Source: Gnetum montanum
Taxonomy: Eukaryota > Streptophyta > Gnetopsida > Gnetales > Gnetaceae
Reading direction: 5' to 3'
NCBI GenBank assembly: GCA_015680685.1
Contig: MNCI01022234.1
Location: 195-64,194 of the forward strand
DNA: 64,000 bases
The position numbers and the translations under genes were made by a program. Shown one piece after another: positions 38,901-45,679 of the stretch. The notes under the pieces were generated by a model. That model was not told the origin of the DNA. It ran no database searches and worked only from the letters and a program-made list of their open reading frames with translations. How positions within the stretch are numbered: position 1 is the first letter of the stretch; each line of letters begins with the position of its first letter.

Positions 38901-41900
38901 AATAACCAGAAATCAATAATGATTTAATTCTAACACGTCACATGGACAATTGCTTTGACACTAAAATTTTATAAGAGAATTTCTAACAGAGACTTATATC
39001 AACATTAAATATGCGCTTCTTACCATTCAGAAAATGTCAGCTTCAAAAATATGGCCATTGTATGTTCTTGTTGAACGGAAATGACGATTAATTAAAGATG
39101 AATAGTTGACTAATATTTGTGGGTGCGCCTTGACATAATGGTTAGAACAGAACTAGGTCAAAAGGCATTAAGTTCACATGAACCACCTGGAGGCATAATA
39201 AAAATATAACTTCAGGTTGGTGTCAGCTAGATAACTAGCTATTAGAGAAAAAAGCCAAATCACGTCTCTACCTTAAGTCCCTAAACACACCAAGTTGACA
39301 GGAGAAGCACTGATGATGATATAGAACAAATGTTCTTATTTCCAAGTTGTGTACAGCCTAATAATTCTCTAAATAAACTGATGTCCAGACATGTTCAAAT
39401 CTGAAAGTTTTTGAATCTTGCAACATACAGCAAGACTAGCTACAACTATTCTCTAAATTAGTCCATCATTGTCATAGAGCTATTAAACATTGGATATCAA
39501 AGCCTGAAAAGACTCTTGACGTCATGGTAAGTAAAAATGACAGATGTATATATGAAATCTATGTCTAGTCAATCACAGATGATACAAGGTTGATGCATAC
39601 CAATGAAAATATGCAATTGGCTGCATTCATCATCTTCTTAGCCTTATCCCAATTACATGGGATCAGCTATTTGAATTCTTTTTCATCATTCACTTCTATT
39701 AAGAGTCACATAGCACCCAAATCTTGGATGTCCTTATGCTTGCAAACTACATATGTTTAGGTCTAATGCTTTGTCATTTCCCCATAACATTAATAAAGCA
39801 ACCTCTTCTAGTAGGTGCAGACTTAAGTCTAATGCTTTGTTATTTCCCCTTAACATTAATAAAGCAGTCTCTTCTAGTAGGTGCGGACTTTGATTTTCTT
39901 AGCACATGACCAAACCATTTAAGAAAACTTTTCAATCTTCAAACATTCCCTAATAAAAAAATTAATGTGATTTTTCCAAGTCATACCAAATATCCACCTA
40001 AGCATTTGCATATGTGTTGCATGCATTGAGCCTCATTCTTTTTGATAGGCCAGCATCCCACACCATACAAAATCACAAGTCTGATAGTTATTTGATAAAA
40101 CTTTATCTTTAACTTAACAAGGATTCTTCTATCACAAAGCACACCACTAGCTTCTTATCATTTCATCCATCCTCTTTTAATTTTATTTGTCCCATCATTG
40201 TTGATCTCACCATCTGCTTGAACAAGTGATTCCAAATATCTAAATTACTTACATTAACTTCTTGTTTGTAAATTCTAATATCCATATCTTCATTGCTCGC
40301 TATTTCACTAAAAATGAACTTCATGTATTCCATTTTACTTCTACTAATCCTCAACCCCTTTGACCCTAGGGTACTTCTCCAAGTCATCATTTTCATAGCC
40401 AAGGCTTACTTGAATTTATCCACTGTTACAATAGCATATGCAAAGAGCATACCCCAAAAGATATCATCTTGAATTTCTTTTGTCAACTTATCCATAATAA
40501 TGATAAACAAATAAGGGCTTAGAACTTATCTTTAGTGTAGCCCTACCTTCACAAGAAGGTCATGGTGTCTCCATAGATGGTGCAAACTCAAATTGTGGCT
40601 CCATCGTACATGTCTTGAATAGTTTTTATGTACCCACTTGGAATATCTTTCCTCTTAACGCCCACCAAATAATCTCTTGGAGAACTCTATCATAGGCATT
40701 CTACAAATCAATGAAAACCATATGCAAATTCTTCTTGCTACATCTAAATTTCTTCAACTATCTTAGCAAGAAAATAGCTTCTATATTTTAGGCATAAAAC
40801 CAAACTAATTCTCAAAAATTCATTCTTATAGAGTTATAGAAGTTAGTCATTCCTATAGAGTTATTGAAGTCTATGGGAGATATAGGACTCACTTGGTAAA
40901 ACTTTATTTCTAAAACCAATAGAAGTTTATATGTAAGAAAAGGTGGTTTGATGAAAAATGCATACAAGCAATGCTACCTATCAAAGATTTCTGTAATAAT
41001 GAAGCCTTAAATAAGAACTACATAAAATTGATTTGAGCCCCCAAGAAAATTTTAAAAGAGCATTAAAAATAGATGATGCAAATGATAAAGTAGGATCCAA
41101 AAACTTTTTGGAAACATTTTAGAAATAAAGTTTCTCCAAGTCATGATATTTCATCTGTATATATTAAATAGTTCTAAAAAAATCTGTTTCACCACAAGGC
41201 AAATAACATAACTAGCTACATCCAGCCAAACATTTTATAGCTTACATATAATGAAGTAGTAGAGGCTATTGAAAAATTATCTTTTAGAAAGGTTATAATG
41301 TAGAAGGACTATATGCTAAATTATTAAAATGTGGTGGAGAGTTAGTTTCAACAAAGACTTGGAAAATGCTTAATGAAGGACTTCAACATGATTTGACCAA
41401 ATAATGAATGATGAGTAGAGGAGTTATGCTTTTTAAGAAAGGATACAAATTAAATTTAAAAAAATTATAGATTGATCATGATTAGTAACTTGTTTGCAAA
41501 ATTGTTAGGTACTATTCTGAAGAGAAAATAGAGATGTTCGATATAAAATAATAATTTACATGTAGTTTCACAAACAGGATTTAGAAGATAGCATTCTATA
41601 ATCGATCATCTCGTTGCTCTTAGATATTGCATTGAACAAACAAAAGGCAAACAAGCTAAAATATTTATTTATTTTGTTGATTTTGCTAAAGCATTTGATT
41701 ATGTTATGAGAGAACAATTATGGAGCAAACTTATCAAACTTCAAGTTGATTCTGGTGTATTCACTGCTATCCAAAATTTATACCAAAAAAATTGAATTAA
41801 AAGATGAAAAAACTACACAATCCTGTCAAGTTTATAGCAATATAGGAGTAACACAAGATTGTCCCCTTTCACCAACATTGTTTACCATTTCGATTAATAA

Positions 41901-44900
41901 ACTAGAAGAGTGGATTACATAGGTATTTACATATTATGCCACTAAAGTGGATTAGTCATGGATACAACTTTTGCTCTTTGCAAATGATGTAACACTAATT
42001 GCAAATTCAGAAACAGAGCTAAAAACAAGGTTGCCTCAACTAGCAAAATTCTATGAATAGATAGAAATGAGGGTGAATGTTGAAAAAATAAATATGCTAA
42101 TTTGTGGAACTAGCAAGAGAAATTACACTTTTCAACTAAATAATAAAAAGATTGATCTTGTGAAAAAATACAGACATTTGGGAATAGAATGCTCTCAAAA
42201 TTATAAGTGGAAGCATTGTATATAACAGCAAGTTGCAAATGGCTAGAAGGCTTTGTATACGATGAAGAATAGATGTCGTAATCACAATATTTGAACTTGG
42301 ACAATTCAAAAATATCTTTTTCAAACAATTGTTAGAACACAACGTACATAAAATTTTTAAGTGCTTTACTAGCACATGCAATCTTTGAACTCTTAAAGAA
42401 TAAACAATGGTTGGCAGCAAAAAAAAACAGAAAAGAGAATGTCAAATATAAAATGGGATTTCAGATTTACTGCCTAAGCTTTTGAATGTTACAAGATTAA
42501 AATTTTCATTTCCAAGACCAGAAATGCATTGGTATCTTGAAATGATTATTTTATTTTATTTCATCTATTATCACTATCATTATTTTGAAAGCTTATAGAA
42601 ATGAACATTGATCTCTAAGATCCCAAATATAATTTCATTGTCATTCAAATCTTCTTTTCTCAATATAAGAAAATTTGTTTTCTTATTAAACAAGCAGTTA
42701 TATTATAAAGTCACTTCCCTGGGTAACATTTTCAGGTTATCAAGCAAGAACATGCATAAAACTTATTATAGTCTTCATAGGGTTTTGAAGCACTTTACCT
42801 AGGTAAAGAACTTTGGATTTACAAATAGACATTAAGTGAGAAAGGCAGTAGTCTCTGATGCAAGAACTGAGAAAGATTCAGCATGTAAAATGTTTTAAGG
42901 TTTCCATAGGGTCTGTAACACTTTGCCCATGGAAAGAACTTCTGATTTGCAAATAGCAATGGGCTGTCAGAGGGGCTAATACTCATTGCAAGCATTGCAA
43001 AGATTGCAAATCCCTACATGAAGGCATCAGTATATTGATTTGTAATGTCTGTTTCGAGATAAATAAATGAATAATCTTACCTGTTTTATTTTCATAAGAT
43101 TCTCTTTAGACTTGCTTCATATAATTCTTTTGTAAAGACCCAATAATATTTTTAAAGTGTATGAATCATTCTTGAGCCTGAGAAGATGTAACTGTGCATA
43201 CCCATGCAAAAGGATTTCTCAAATCTAACTATCCAAGCACTTTCTATTATCAAACCTTATTGGGAAGTGATTTTCATCACTAAAATGGTAGTCTAGGGCA
43301 GCAACAAAAACTTAGCTTATACTTTCAGGAGCAACCCATTCTGTATTCTTATTTTGTTATTTGTCTTCGTCTTGTTGTTGCTGTCTTGTTGTTGCTGTTG
43401 TTGTTGTTGTTGTCATCTGTTATTTTTAAGTATGGAGAGAGTAGAGGAGAGGGAGGAGGTCCAATAGTACTCCATAGCAACTACCATCAAGGTTTTGTCT
43501 TAACTAGCCGTTAACCTTAGCATTATTTATTCTCTCATTAATCCCTGCAAAATCAATTGCAAATGTTGATGAATCTACTATGATTCAAAATGCCTTGCAG
43601 GAAAACAAAATGCAAGCTATATATGGTATAACGACTGCTTCATGCTTAAGCAAATAGATGTGTATGTTGAGACAAGTTAGCATTGTTGTTGTAAACAAAT
43701 ATTTAATCATACCTTAATAATAGAATTGAGCAAGAAGGTTTTGCTCATAGTTCACCCATAACCATGACTTGACAGAAATTTTGGGTTGTCACTTTTTGCA
43801 GTGTGTTTGTTTGGTTGACTAGTGTTTGTTTCTGCACATAGTGTGTTTTTGGTTTGCTGTTCTGCAATGAGACCACATGTGTAAGCAGTTTGAAGATGCT
43901 GCATGCATACGCCCAATTGATGTTGTCCTTGCATACAATTATGGAGAGTAGCACAGGCTTGTCTTTAACTGAAACACTTTTAGAGATCGAGTAAAACCTA
44001 TTTGATTTATTTGATGTTATAACTCCCTGTTGAAGCTATAATTTTGTCAATCTGTCCTTGATGTTTTTTTGCCAAGGATTTGCAGCTTCTTAGAAATTGC
44101 AATTGAATATGTACGGTTAGAATACAAGGATATAAAAAACAAGGGCAACAAAGTGAACAAACCTAAGGCCCAACATACCTATACAAACAAAACAAACCTT
44201 ATGTTTGTCGCTTTATTTTTCAAGTTTGTTAAACCATGGAAGCTATGAAGGTAGTCGATTGACGTGTGACAAATATTTGTTAAATGACAATGTTTGACAT
44301 AAACCTGACTGTTGGCTTATCCAGTATACTCCTCTAACCAACCTTCTAGCCATTAAAGATCAACGGCTGATCAATCAACACAAACTGCTAATTCTGCTAA
44401 TTAAGATACAAGTCAGAAGAGCGGTTTGGCTTTGTAATTCGGTGATTTTTTAAGGACTGTTTGCAAATATTGGTAGGTAGTAAAACCTGCCAAATGATTG
44501 CAAATAGCAGCAAATTCGAAACCATTATTCTTCTTCTAAATTTTAAATTTTATAAAATAAAAGAAAATATAACTACTCCATTTTGGCCTTCCTTTTAAAT
44601 CTCAACCGAGTCACAGTAAAGGGTTTTAACTTCTGTTTTCCGATTTTTGCTTTGCATCTTAGAATATCCAGTCAATACAATTTACATAGCGACCCAGAAA
44701 AGTTTAGATGTCTGTTATATAAATAGCATTTTAAGCCTTACGAATCATTCCTGAATTTTTTTAAATTATTCCCAAATCACCTATTGATGCCGAATACATA
44801 CCCTGAATCCGAATTCAAAACCATGGCTGGAAGGACTTCCATATTTGTTTCAAGTTAAGAGAATGCAGTACAATACAAGCCAGAAAGATTAACCCGACTG

Positions 44901-45679
44901 GCACAAAATCCCATATTAAACCAAAAAATAAAAAAGATCATAAGCCCAAAATATACTTCACTATTCAAATTTAGTTGCCACGCATGGGTGCAAATTCAGA
45001 CATTGAAAGAGAACATGCCATTTTGCTAATCAATCCTATTGGCAAGATTCCTTTTTTTTTTTTAATTTACGAGACCCACAAAAAAAAAGGATATTCAAAA
45101 GAAAAGAAAGAGATGCAGGTAAAATTGAAACATGGTGGAATAATCCTATATAAGCAAAAACAAACACAAAGGAGCATTTACAGATCGAATTGGAACAGTA
45201 TTCCAAAATAAATTATTTTGTTGAGAGAAAAAAGATCATGAAACAATTTAGTCAGAACAACAGTGTTAAATAAGGATTTTGGAATTGGGTATAAATAATT
45301 CAGGTAAGAATCAACATGCCTGGAATGGAATGTCTGTGATAAAGTTATCTCCCGTCTTGCCGTGAGAAAGAGGCACAACTTCATCGTGCGGCAATTCGAG
45401 AAGTTGCTTTCGCGACGATGCCTGGGAAATGTCCTGCGTCTCGCACCGAAAAGCGAAATCTCATATTCAAAAGCACTAATTATAGAAAAACGAACAACAG
45501 ACAGAAAGAAAGAAAGAAAGATACAGCGAGAAAGCAGAGAAACGGGAGCCTATTTTTACATTGGAGAAAATCATGGATCCGAAAAAGCCTGCGAGAAAGA
45601 ATAATATGCACAGAACGCATACGGCAGGCAACGGGAGGTTGGAACGCAGGGCCCACCTCCCTCTGGCTCTTGCCTTCAT
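5820..45679 (-). CDS. P4H: Prolyl 4-hydroxylase, P4H9-like, eight exons over 39.9 kb
   Basis: This is a 2-oxoglutarate/Fe(II)-dependent enzyme that hydroxylates prolines of cell-wall glycoproteins in the ER/Golgi (family knowledge). Joining eight minus-strand exons (45679-45560, 45433-45320, 38707-38550, 36027-35925, 35776-35681, 12241-12176, 12065-11946, 5906-5820) gives 864 bases, 287 residues and a stop, with all phases agreeing. The length matches the plant P4H9-type group. Residues about 15-38 form one hydrophobic anchor, as in type II membrane P4Hs. The iron ligands are His181 and Asp183 (HYD) and His263; Lys273 in KGEKW is the expected 2-oxoglutarate-binding lysine. Introns are 126, 6612, 2522, 148, 23439, 110 and 6039 bp; intron 2 has a GC donor. 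No frameshift or internal stop is seen, so the gene appears functional. Exon edges come from splice consensus and family alignment by eye, without transcript data. Confidence 0.9.
6806..7895 (-). mobile_element. RTE-type LINE, decayed 3' portion
   Basis: The minus strand reads the typical end of plant RTE-clade ORF2 (WWLRWFRHVQRRSDNESI, 6922-7155), with further RT-like text up to about 7895. The element ends near 6806 with a GGCTAGGATGATGATGAG-like tail. Plant RTE elements commonly end in 'GATAAGGCTTGGTTGTTG'-like text and a short microsatellite. It is full of stops and frameshifts and lies in P4H intron 7, in the same transcriptional direction as the gene. Confidence 0.65.
7903..8100 (-). 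mobile_element. Second RTE-type LINE 3' tail
   Basis: A second copy of the RTE 3' end starts directly beside the first. The plus-strand text CATCATCCTAGCCTTAACCC matches the tail at 6808, and a 'cacatgaccaaaccatctcagatg' type stretch recurs at its right end. It is very short, probably a 5'-truncated copy. Confidence 0.5.
8118..8400 (+). mobile_element. tRNA-derived SINE-like unit
   Basis: A pol III A-box-like segment (TTAGTGGTAAGAGTC, near 8132-8146) and a B-box-like segment (GGTTCAATTC, 8171-8180) lie about 30 bases apart, as in tRNA-derived SINEs. It does not fold convincingly into a functional tRNA. Its right limit is uncertain. Confidence 0.45.
8530..8542 (+). repeat. Left target-site duplication of LINE 8543-9840
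   Basis: The 13-bp TTATCATGATGTT pairs with 9841-9853, one mismatch. Confidence 0.7.
8543..9840 (+). mobile_element. L1-type LINE, 5'-truncated copy with poly(A) and 13-bp TSD
   Basis: It is flanked by TTATCATGATGTT at 8530-8542 and TTACCATGATGTT at 9841-9853 (12 of 13 identical), with a 10-A tail at 9831-9840. It starts inside the C-terminal region shared with the LINE at 34315-35290 (HSGLILVL near 8600). It then encodes a Glu/Gln/Arg-rich coiled coil at 9125-9364 (EELRQQIPEELQQQAWLKER) ending at a TGA. Its 3' UTR contains a tandem pair of about 40 bp at 9675-9745. It has no RT, so it moved by another copy's enzymes. It lies in P4H intron 7. Confidence 0.75.
9841..9853 (+). repeat. Right target-site duplication of LINE 8543-9840
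   Basis: The 13-bp TTACCATGATGTT follows immediately after the poly(A) tail. Confidence 0.7.
9990..10930 (+). repeat. LTR-like repeat, copy 2, with TATA box
   Basis: A strong TATA-like CTATAAAAGG lies at 10025-10034, followed by text resembling 2770-3400 (CTCTCAA/TTTCTCAAG runs, GAAGAATAGATTTGAGC, and CAACGTCCTTG at 10841-10851). It ends in a degenerate form of the same GACC-CAACTCA dyads seen at 3390-3720. No matching second LTR or internal region is visible, so a solo LTR is the best guess. Confidence 0.4.
10931..11945. other. P4H intron 7, part near exon 7; no element recognised
   Basis: Ordinary AT-rich intron sequence. A sequence near 11360-11540 is slightly more balanced in composition, but no open frame in it resembles a known family. 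Confidence 0.4.
11946..12065 (-). CDS. P4H: P4H exon 7
   Basis: It encodes residues 220-259 and includes GYDYRQCIGLKVRPKQGDG and LLFYSLSVNGTIDV. The acceptor is TGTGCAG|AATTTC and the donor GTG|GTATCT, chosen so that the product joins in register with SLHGSC of exon 8. Confidence 0.9.
12176..12241 (-). CDS. P4H: P4H exon 6
   Basis: It encodes residues 198-219 (VASFLLYLSDVEGGGETVFP...), a core strand of the double-stranded beta-helix. The acceptor is AATGCAG|GTAGCA and the donor GAG|GTAAAT. The family usually has DVEEGGET; here the second Glu is Gly, an allowed-looking change outside the catalytic ligands. Confidence 0.92.
12242..14582. other. Left part of P4H intron 5; no element recognised
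   Basis: It begins the 23,439-bp intron between exons 6 and 5 (12242-35680). No domain, LTR or tRNA-like promoter was recognised in this part. Confidence 0.4.
14583..15190 (-). mobile_element. RTE-type LINE 3' portion
   Basis: On the minus strand it ends near 14583 with the same GGCAAAGATGATGATGATG-like tail seen at 6808 and 39627. The body contains the counterpart of 'catgaccaaaccatctaag' at 14812-14829, which is the antisense of the RTE W-x-R-W-F-G-H-V-Q block. An interrupted T-run (14838-14877) sits inside it. It is heavily decayed. Confidence 0.6.
15480..16434 (-). mobile_element. L1-type LINE, 5'-truncated C-terminal fragment
   Basis: The minus strand reads PPFWEPVSELVERFLV, a stop, then LGNASKINGIHFAFRKC near 16110-16240. 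This aligns with LIERYFVQSGNASKLQGLHF of the copy at 34315-35290. ILALWGAS follows, and then a Glu-rich coiled coil near 15600-15800. It is broken by stops. Its 5' edge abuts a 26-bp repeat at 16435-16460. Confidence 0.65.
16469..17475 (+). repeat. Solo-LTR-like sequence with TATA box
   Basis: A good TATA box (CTATAAATAGAGG, 16658-16670) is followed by a CT/GA-rich leader and T/G-rich text, the usual look of a plant LTR. No paired LTR, primer-binding site or gag/pol is present nearby. The ends are estimates and no target-site duplication was confirmed. Confidence 0.35.
17881..18778 (+). pseudogene. L1-type LINE reverse transcriptase fragment
   Basis: An open stretch at 17928-18491 encodes 187 residues of RT core: NQAGFVEGRTLQDQVLL, LKLDITKAYDTLSW (motif A with catalytic Asp), GLRQGDLFSPLFFI, and the active-site AEHYADDTMLLSRAA. 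RT thumb text continues past the stop at about 18490 (TYLGILLYQWG) up to about 18778. It has no endonuclease, zinc finger or poly(A). It is close to the LINE at 19612-25561 but in the opposite orientation, so it is a fragment of a separate insertion. It is GC-rich compared with its surroundings. Confidence 0.85.
18774..18850 (+). repeat. Short tandem repeat, TTATAGGCATGTAACCGCAG unit
   Basis: GTTATAGGCATGTAACCGCA at about 18773 recurs near 18820 as TATAGGCATGTAACCGCAG, with a related TGGCATGTATAGGC between the copies. It marks the broken 3' edge of the RT fragment. Confidence 0.6.
18851..19591. other. Intron 5 segment with nothing recognised
   Basis: AT-rich intron sequence between two L1-type copies. 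I see no element or coding signature in it. Confidence 0.4.
19592..19611 (-). repeat. Target-site duplication of the full-length LINE (3' side)
   Basis: The 20-bp GATCACTTAAATTCACAATT pairs with 25562-25581, one mismatch. Confidence 0.85.
19902..24066 (-). pseudogene. LINE ORF2 (endonuclease, reverse transcriptase, zinc finger, C-terminal extension)
   Basis: The ATG at 24066 opens MKIFSWNCWG, then a stop, the L1 endonuclease start. CLQETKLQG carries the catalytic Glu. GDFN (about 23680) and LDHRSI (about 23410) are the remaining endonuclease motifs. RT reads at 22762-22418 (FLPKFPNPTSSGQFRPIGVC) and 22153-21833 (active site FVDDTMVFTR), with the thumb at 21817-21338. A zinc finger (EPTCPMCRHDIETL) lies near 21160-21200. 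A further stretch of about 400 residues, to the stop at 19902, matches the short LINE copies elsewhere (WYFIQSGYPHKLVGVHFTFL near 20480-20550). Many stops and shifts are present; it is not functional. Confidence 0.85.
24584..25561 (-). pseudogene. LINE ORF1 (gag-like, DUF4283 and CCHC knuckle)
   Basis: The N-terminus is Gly/Val/Met-rich (from about 25567). A DUF4283-type block follows (EDQEQVLVGGPWFYGARG, PIWVRLHDLPLEYW, 24767-25039). Next comes a zinc knuckle, ACKICGKGHSIADY, at about 24600-24650, in which the last expected Cys is Tyr. In plant L1 elements this protein binds the element RNA. Several in-frame stops separate the pieces. Confidence 0.8.
25562..25581 (-). repeat. Target-site duplication of the full-length LINE (5' side)
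   Basis: The 20-bp GATCACCTAAATTCACAATT matches 19592-19611 except for one C/T. Confidence 0.85.
25582..28179. other. Intron 5 segment, no element recognised
   Basis: It includes a C/A-rich patch (26640-27320) with open frames of low-complexity Ser/Thr/Leu-rich protein. These look like composition artefacts, since no domain can be named and both strands are open. The rest is AT-rich. Confidence 0.35.
28180..29731 (+). mobile_element. L1-type LINE, 5'-truncated copy with A-rich tail
   Basis: It starts at FELACMAYCANSELWRLVERVG (28203 on), matching the extension of the full-length LINE. GLQDAEVFFNGMVPQTSSGQ and HFLVQSRNAWKLQSMHFTLL (28417-28640) align with the copy at 34315-35290. A coiled coil rich in Glu/Lys/Gln spans about 28790-29100 (KSCNKKRSKGQ-type overlaps are other frames). 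It ends TCTCAAAAAAAAAAACAAAA at 29701-29731. Stops and one frameshift are present. No target-site duplication was confirmed. It lies in P4H intron 5, opposite to the gene. Confidence 0.75.
29732..31129. other. Intron 5 segment, unidentified decayed coding text
   Basis: A plus-strand frame at 29930-30070 reads ENYAKGVFYGHCKTRTVDKT and on to KEIFKN before a stop. It looks protein-like, but I do not recognise the family. The rest is AT-rich and uninformative. Confidence 0.3.
31130..34143 (+). mobile_element. L1-type LINE, truncated and interrupted copy
   Basis: GGFRDVIDFFPKGFPLPQAG (31225-31290) and, after a frameshift, SKLHGMHFSFLKYLLLGSK (31380-31440) and SSLILALW match the C-terminal extension of the other L1-type copies. 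A Lys/Glu coiled coil follows (31690-32040). The coiled-coil frame resumes at about 33715 (AQLKRINEAHAFIKAEANQE), and the copy ends in TCTCAAAAAAA at 34133-34143. The intervening 1.5 kb is foreign. Multiple stops are present. Confidence 0.65.
32200..33700. repeat. Insertion inside the LINE, with ACCACGACC dyads (copy 3)
   Basis: It separates the two coiled-coil parts of the LINE copy. Between 32390 and 32730 a degenerate dyad (ACCACGACC or GGTCGTGGT with variants) recurs about ten times, as at 3390-3720. A TATA-like GCTATAAATATTG occurs near 33650, so an LTR-type element is possible. The ends are approximate and no terminal repeat was identified. Confidence 0.4.
34298..34313 (-). repeat. Target-site duplication of the GC-rich LINE copy (3' side)
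   Basis: GAAGACTAGAGTTTCT is identical to 35291-35306 and is followed by the T-run that represents the poly(A) tail. Confidence 0.85.
34315..35290 (-). mobile_element. L1-type LINE, young 5'-truncated copy, GC-rich
   Basis: It has a perfect 16-bp target-site duplication and an unbroken poly(A) (the T-run from 34313 to about 34330). The sequence is strikingly GC- and CpG-rich against an AT-rich intron, which suggests a recent insertion not yet eroded by methylated-C deamination. It holds one open frame through its length (34361-35260 and upstream). It lies in P4H intron 5, only about 390 bp from exon 5, in the gene's orientation. Confidence 0.85.
34361..35260 (-). CDS. LINE C-terminal extension protein fragment
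   Basis: An open frame of 299 residues is interrupted only by the N at 35072. Order: a block with WNEIEVTMGK and FQVDEALWQLVIQCGW; GLEDAELFFDGPVPRTQSRQ; LIERYFVQSGNASKLQGLHF; RRGRHSGLILVLWRGA; a Pro/Gly/Ser-rich linker; then a charged coiled coil (DEELQQATQRAADKVQEEWE). The same order is seen in the extension downstream of RT and zf-RVT in the full-length LINE at 19902-21050. The function is unknown to me. It is not a free-standing host gene, because it is inside a retroposed copy and lacks its own start. Confidence 0.6.
   Translation of the reverse strand: MVSQAVAAWNEIEVTMGKMPTFEPDCTVFQVDEALWQLVIQCGWSEPLQRLVGDPDLADDVFXGEILLPSTRGLEDAELFFDGPVPRTQSRQVPRSSLPRLWAQGTDLIERYFVQSGNASKLQGLHFAFLRCLRLGSPVNLPCFFKETLKLKRRGRHSGLILVLWRGARGGGQPPSPSTPPRGVSSECSPSARPLVEVMPGLGSNWPCWGSQVPRGWRPTRMRRSLERSISPPPETSDRRNWDEELQQATQRAADKVQEEWEAKWNEALAQARANIEAQVTERPCGPPLVIACNLCNIL
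35291..35306 (-). repeat. Target-site duplication of the GC-rich LINE copy (5' side)
   Basis: GAAGACTAGAGTTTCT is identical to 34298-34313. Confidence 0.85.
35681..35776 (-). CDS. P4H: P4H exon 5: HxD iron-binding motif
   Basis: It encodes residues 166-197, beginning AFNVLRYEIGQKYDSHYD. The HYD triplet supplies iron ligands His181 and Asp183. The acceptor is TGTGCAG|GCATTC and the donor AGA|GTAAGC. It is followed by the 23.4-kb intron 5. Confidence 0.94.
35925..36027 (-). CDS. P4H: P4H exon 4
   Basis: It completes Ser131 and encodes residues 132-165 (SGTFLSSNNDKSGT ... MIPASHGE). The acceptor is GACAG|TTCAGG and the donor GAG|GTAAAA. It reads SSGTF across the junction with exon 3, as expected in P4Hs. 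The length of 103 bases restores phase 0. Confidence 0.92.
36028..38549 (-). other. P4H intron 3 (2522 bp), no element recognised
   Basis: GT...AG intron. A slightly GC-richer patch at 37230-37640 has open frames on both strands without recognisable motifs. The rest is AT-rich. Confidence 0.5.
38550..38707 (-). CDS. P4H: P4H exon 3: start of catalytic domain
   Basis: It encodes residues 79-130 plus two bases of codon 131. It begins VLSWRPRSLYFPNF and contains ALRKGETVESTQNVRT, both hallmark blocks of this P4H subgroup. The acceptor is CGCAAG|GTC and the donor AG|GTACAT, phase 2. Confidence 0.92.
39121..39260 (+). mobile_element. Weak tRNA-derived SINE-like unit
   Basis: An A-box-like GACATAATGGTTAGAAC (39131-39147) and a B-box-like AAGTTCACATGAACC about 22 bases later suggest a tRNA-derived SINE head. 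The B box is imperfect. It lies in P4H intron 2. Confidence 0.3.
39627..40900 (-). mobile_element. RTE-type LINE, decayed RT and 3' tail
   Basis: The minus strand carries an antisense RTE reading: 40163-40402 has GLRISRSKMEYMKFIFSE, the classic RTE RT C-terminal block (G-[FL]-R-I-S-R-x-K-x-E-Y). Upstream text near 40560-40720 matches the A-Y-D-R-V ... W-W-A-L region. It ends near 39627 with the shared GGCTAAGAAGATGATGAATG tail. Stops are frequent. It lies in P4H intron 2. Confidence 0.7.
41030..42350 (+). pseudogene. Non-LTR reverse transcriptase, decayed, clade not L1/RTE
   Basis: Plus-strand RT motifs in order: TGFRR (about 41578), IFIYFVDFAKAFDYVMREQL (41661-41720, motif A), GVTQDCPLSPTLFTISIN (41846-41900), LLLFANDVTLIANSETEL (41970-42020, active site with FAND instead of F/YADD), and KKYRHLGIECSQNYKWKH. 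The layout (YLGI ... W ... KA-Y ... CR ... LF-TIV) resembles a non-LTR group found in lower plants and gymnosperms, but I cannot name the clade. The catalytic second Asp is replaced by Asn, and stops occur. Confidence 0.65.
42351..45319 (-). other. Distal part of P4H intron 2, no element recognised
   Basis: AT-rich intron of the 6612-bp GC-AG intron 2. A CTTGTTGTTGCTG-type microsatellite lies at 43373-43412. No other repeat or coding signal was found. Confidence 0.45.
45320..45433 (-). CDS. P4H: P4H exon 2: luminal stem with GC donor
   Basis: It encodes residues 41-78 (DISQASSRKQLLELPHD... to ...DIPFQ), the variable stem between anchor and catalytic domain. The acceptor is CGCAG|GAC. After the CAG at 45322-45320 the intron begins GCATGT, not GT. 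Continuing the frame gives a stop after two codons (GCA TGT TGA). Exon 3 needs phase 0 here, so a GC-AG intron is the simplest reading. Confidence 0.8.
45434..45559 (-). other. P4H: P4H intron 1 (126 bp) with AAAG microsatellite
   Basis: A compact GT-AG intron between the anchor and stem exons. On the plus strand it holds an AGAAAGAAAGAAAGAAAG run near 45501-45520 (CTTT on the gene strand). Confidence 0.75.
45560..45679 (-). CDS. P4H: P4H exon 1: start and membrane anchor
   Basis: It encodes residues 1-40. A basic N-terminus (MKARARGRW) is followed by a long hydrophobic stretch, typical of a type II signal anchor. The donor is AAT|GTAAAA, phase 0. The ATG at 45679 is chosen because it follows the family start. 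An upstream in-frame TTG would only add a Leu-Asp repeat from the adjoining hexamer microsatellite. Confidence 0.85.

Noticed and set aside
39015-39060. Another possible minus-strand exon ending at a GTAAGA donor (reads FLKLTFSE)
   Set aside because: No similarity to the P4H stem, and the frame is very short. Exon 2 is already accounted for.
43059-43130. Good donor site AAACAG|GTAAGATT on the minus strand considered as P4H exon 2
   Set aside because: An in-frame stop lies just upstream, and the stem exon with correct phase and conserved ends was found at 45320-45433.
43373-43412. A (TTG)n tract as the tail of a plus-strand RTE element
   Set aside because: No RTE 3' text precedes it on the plus strand; it is treated as a simple microsatellite.
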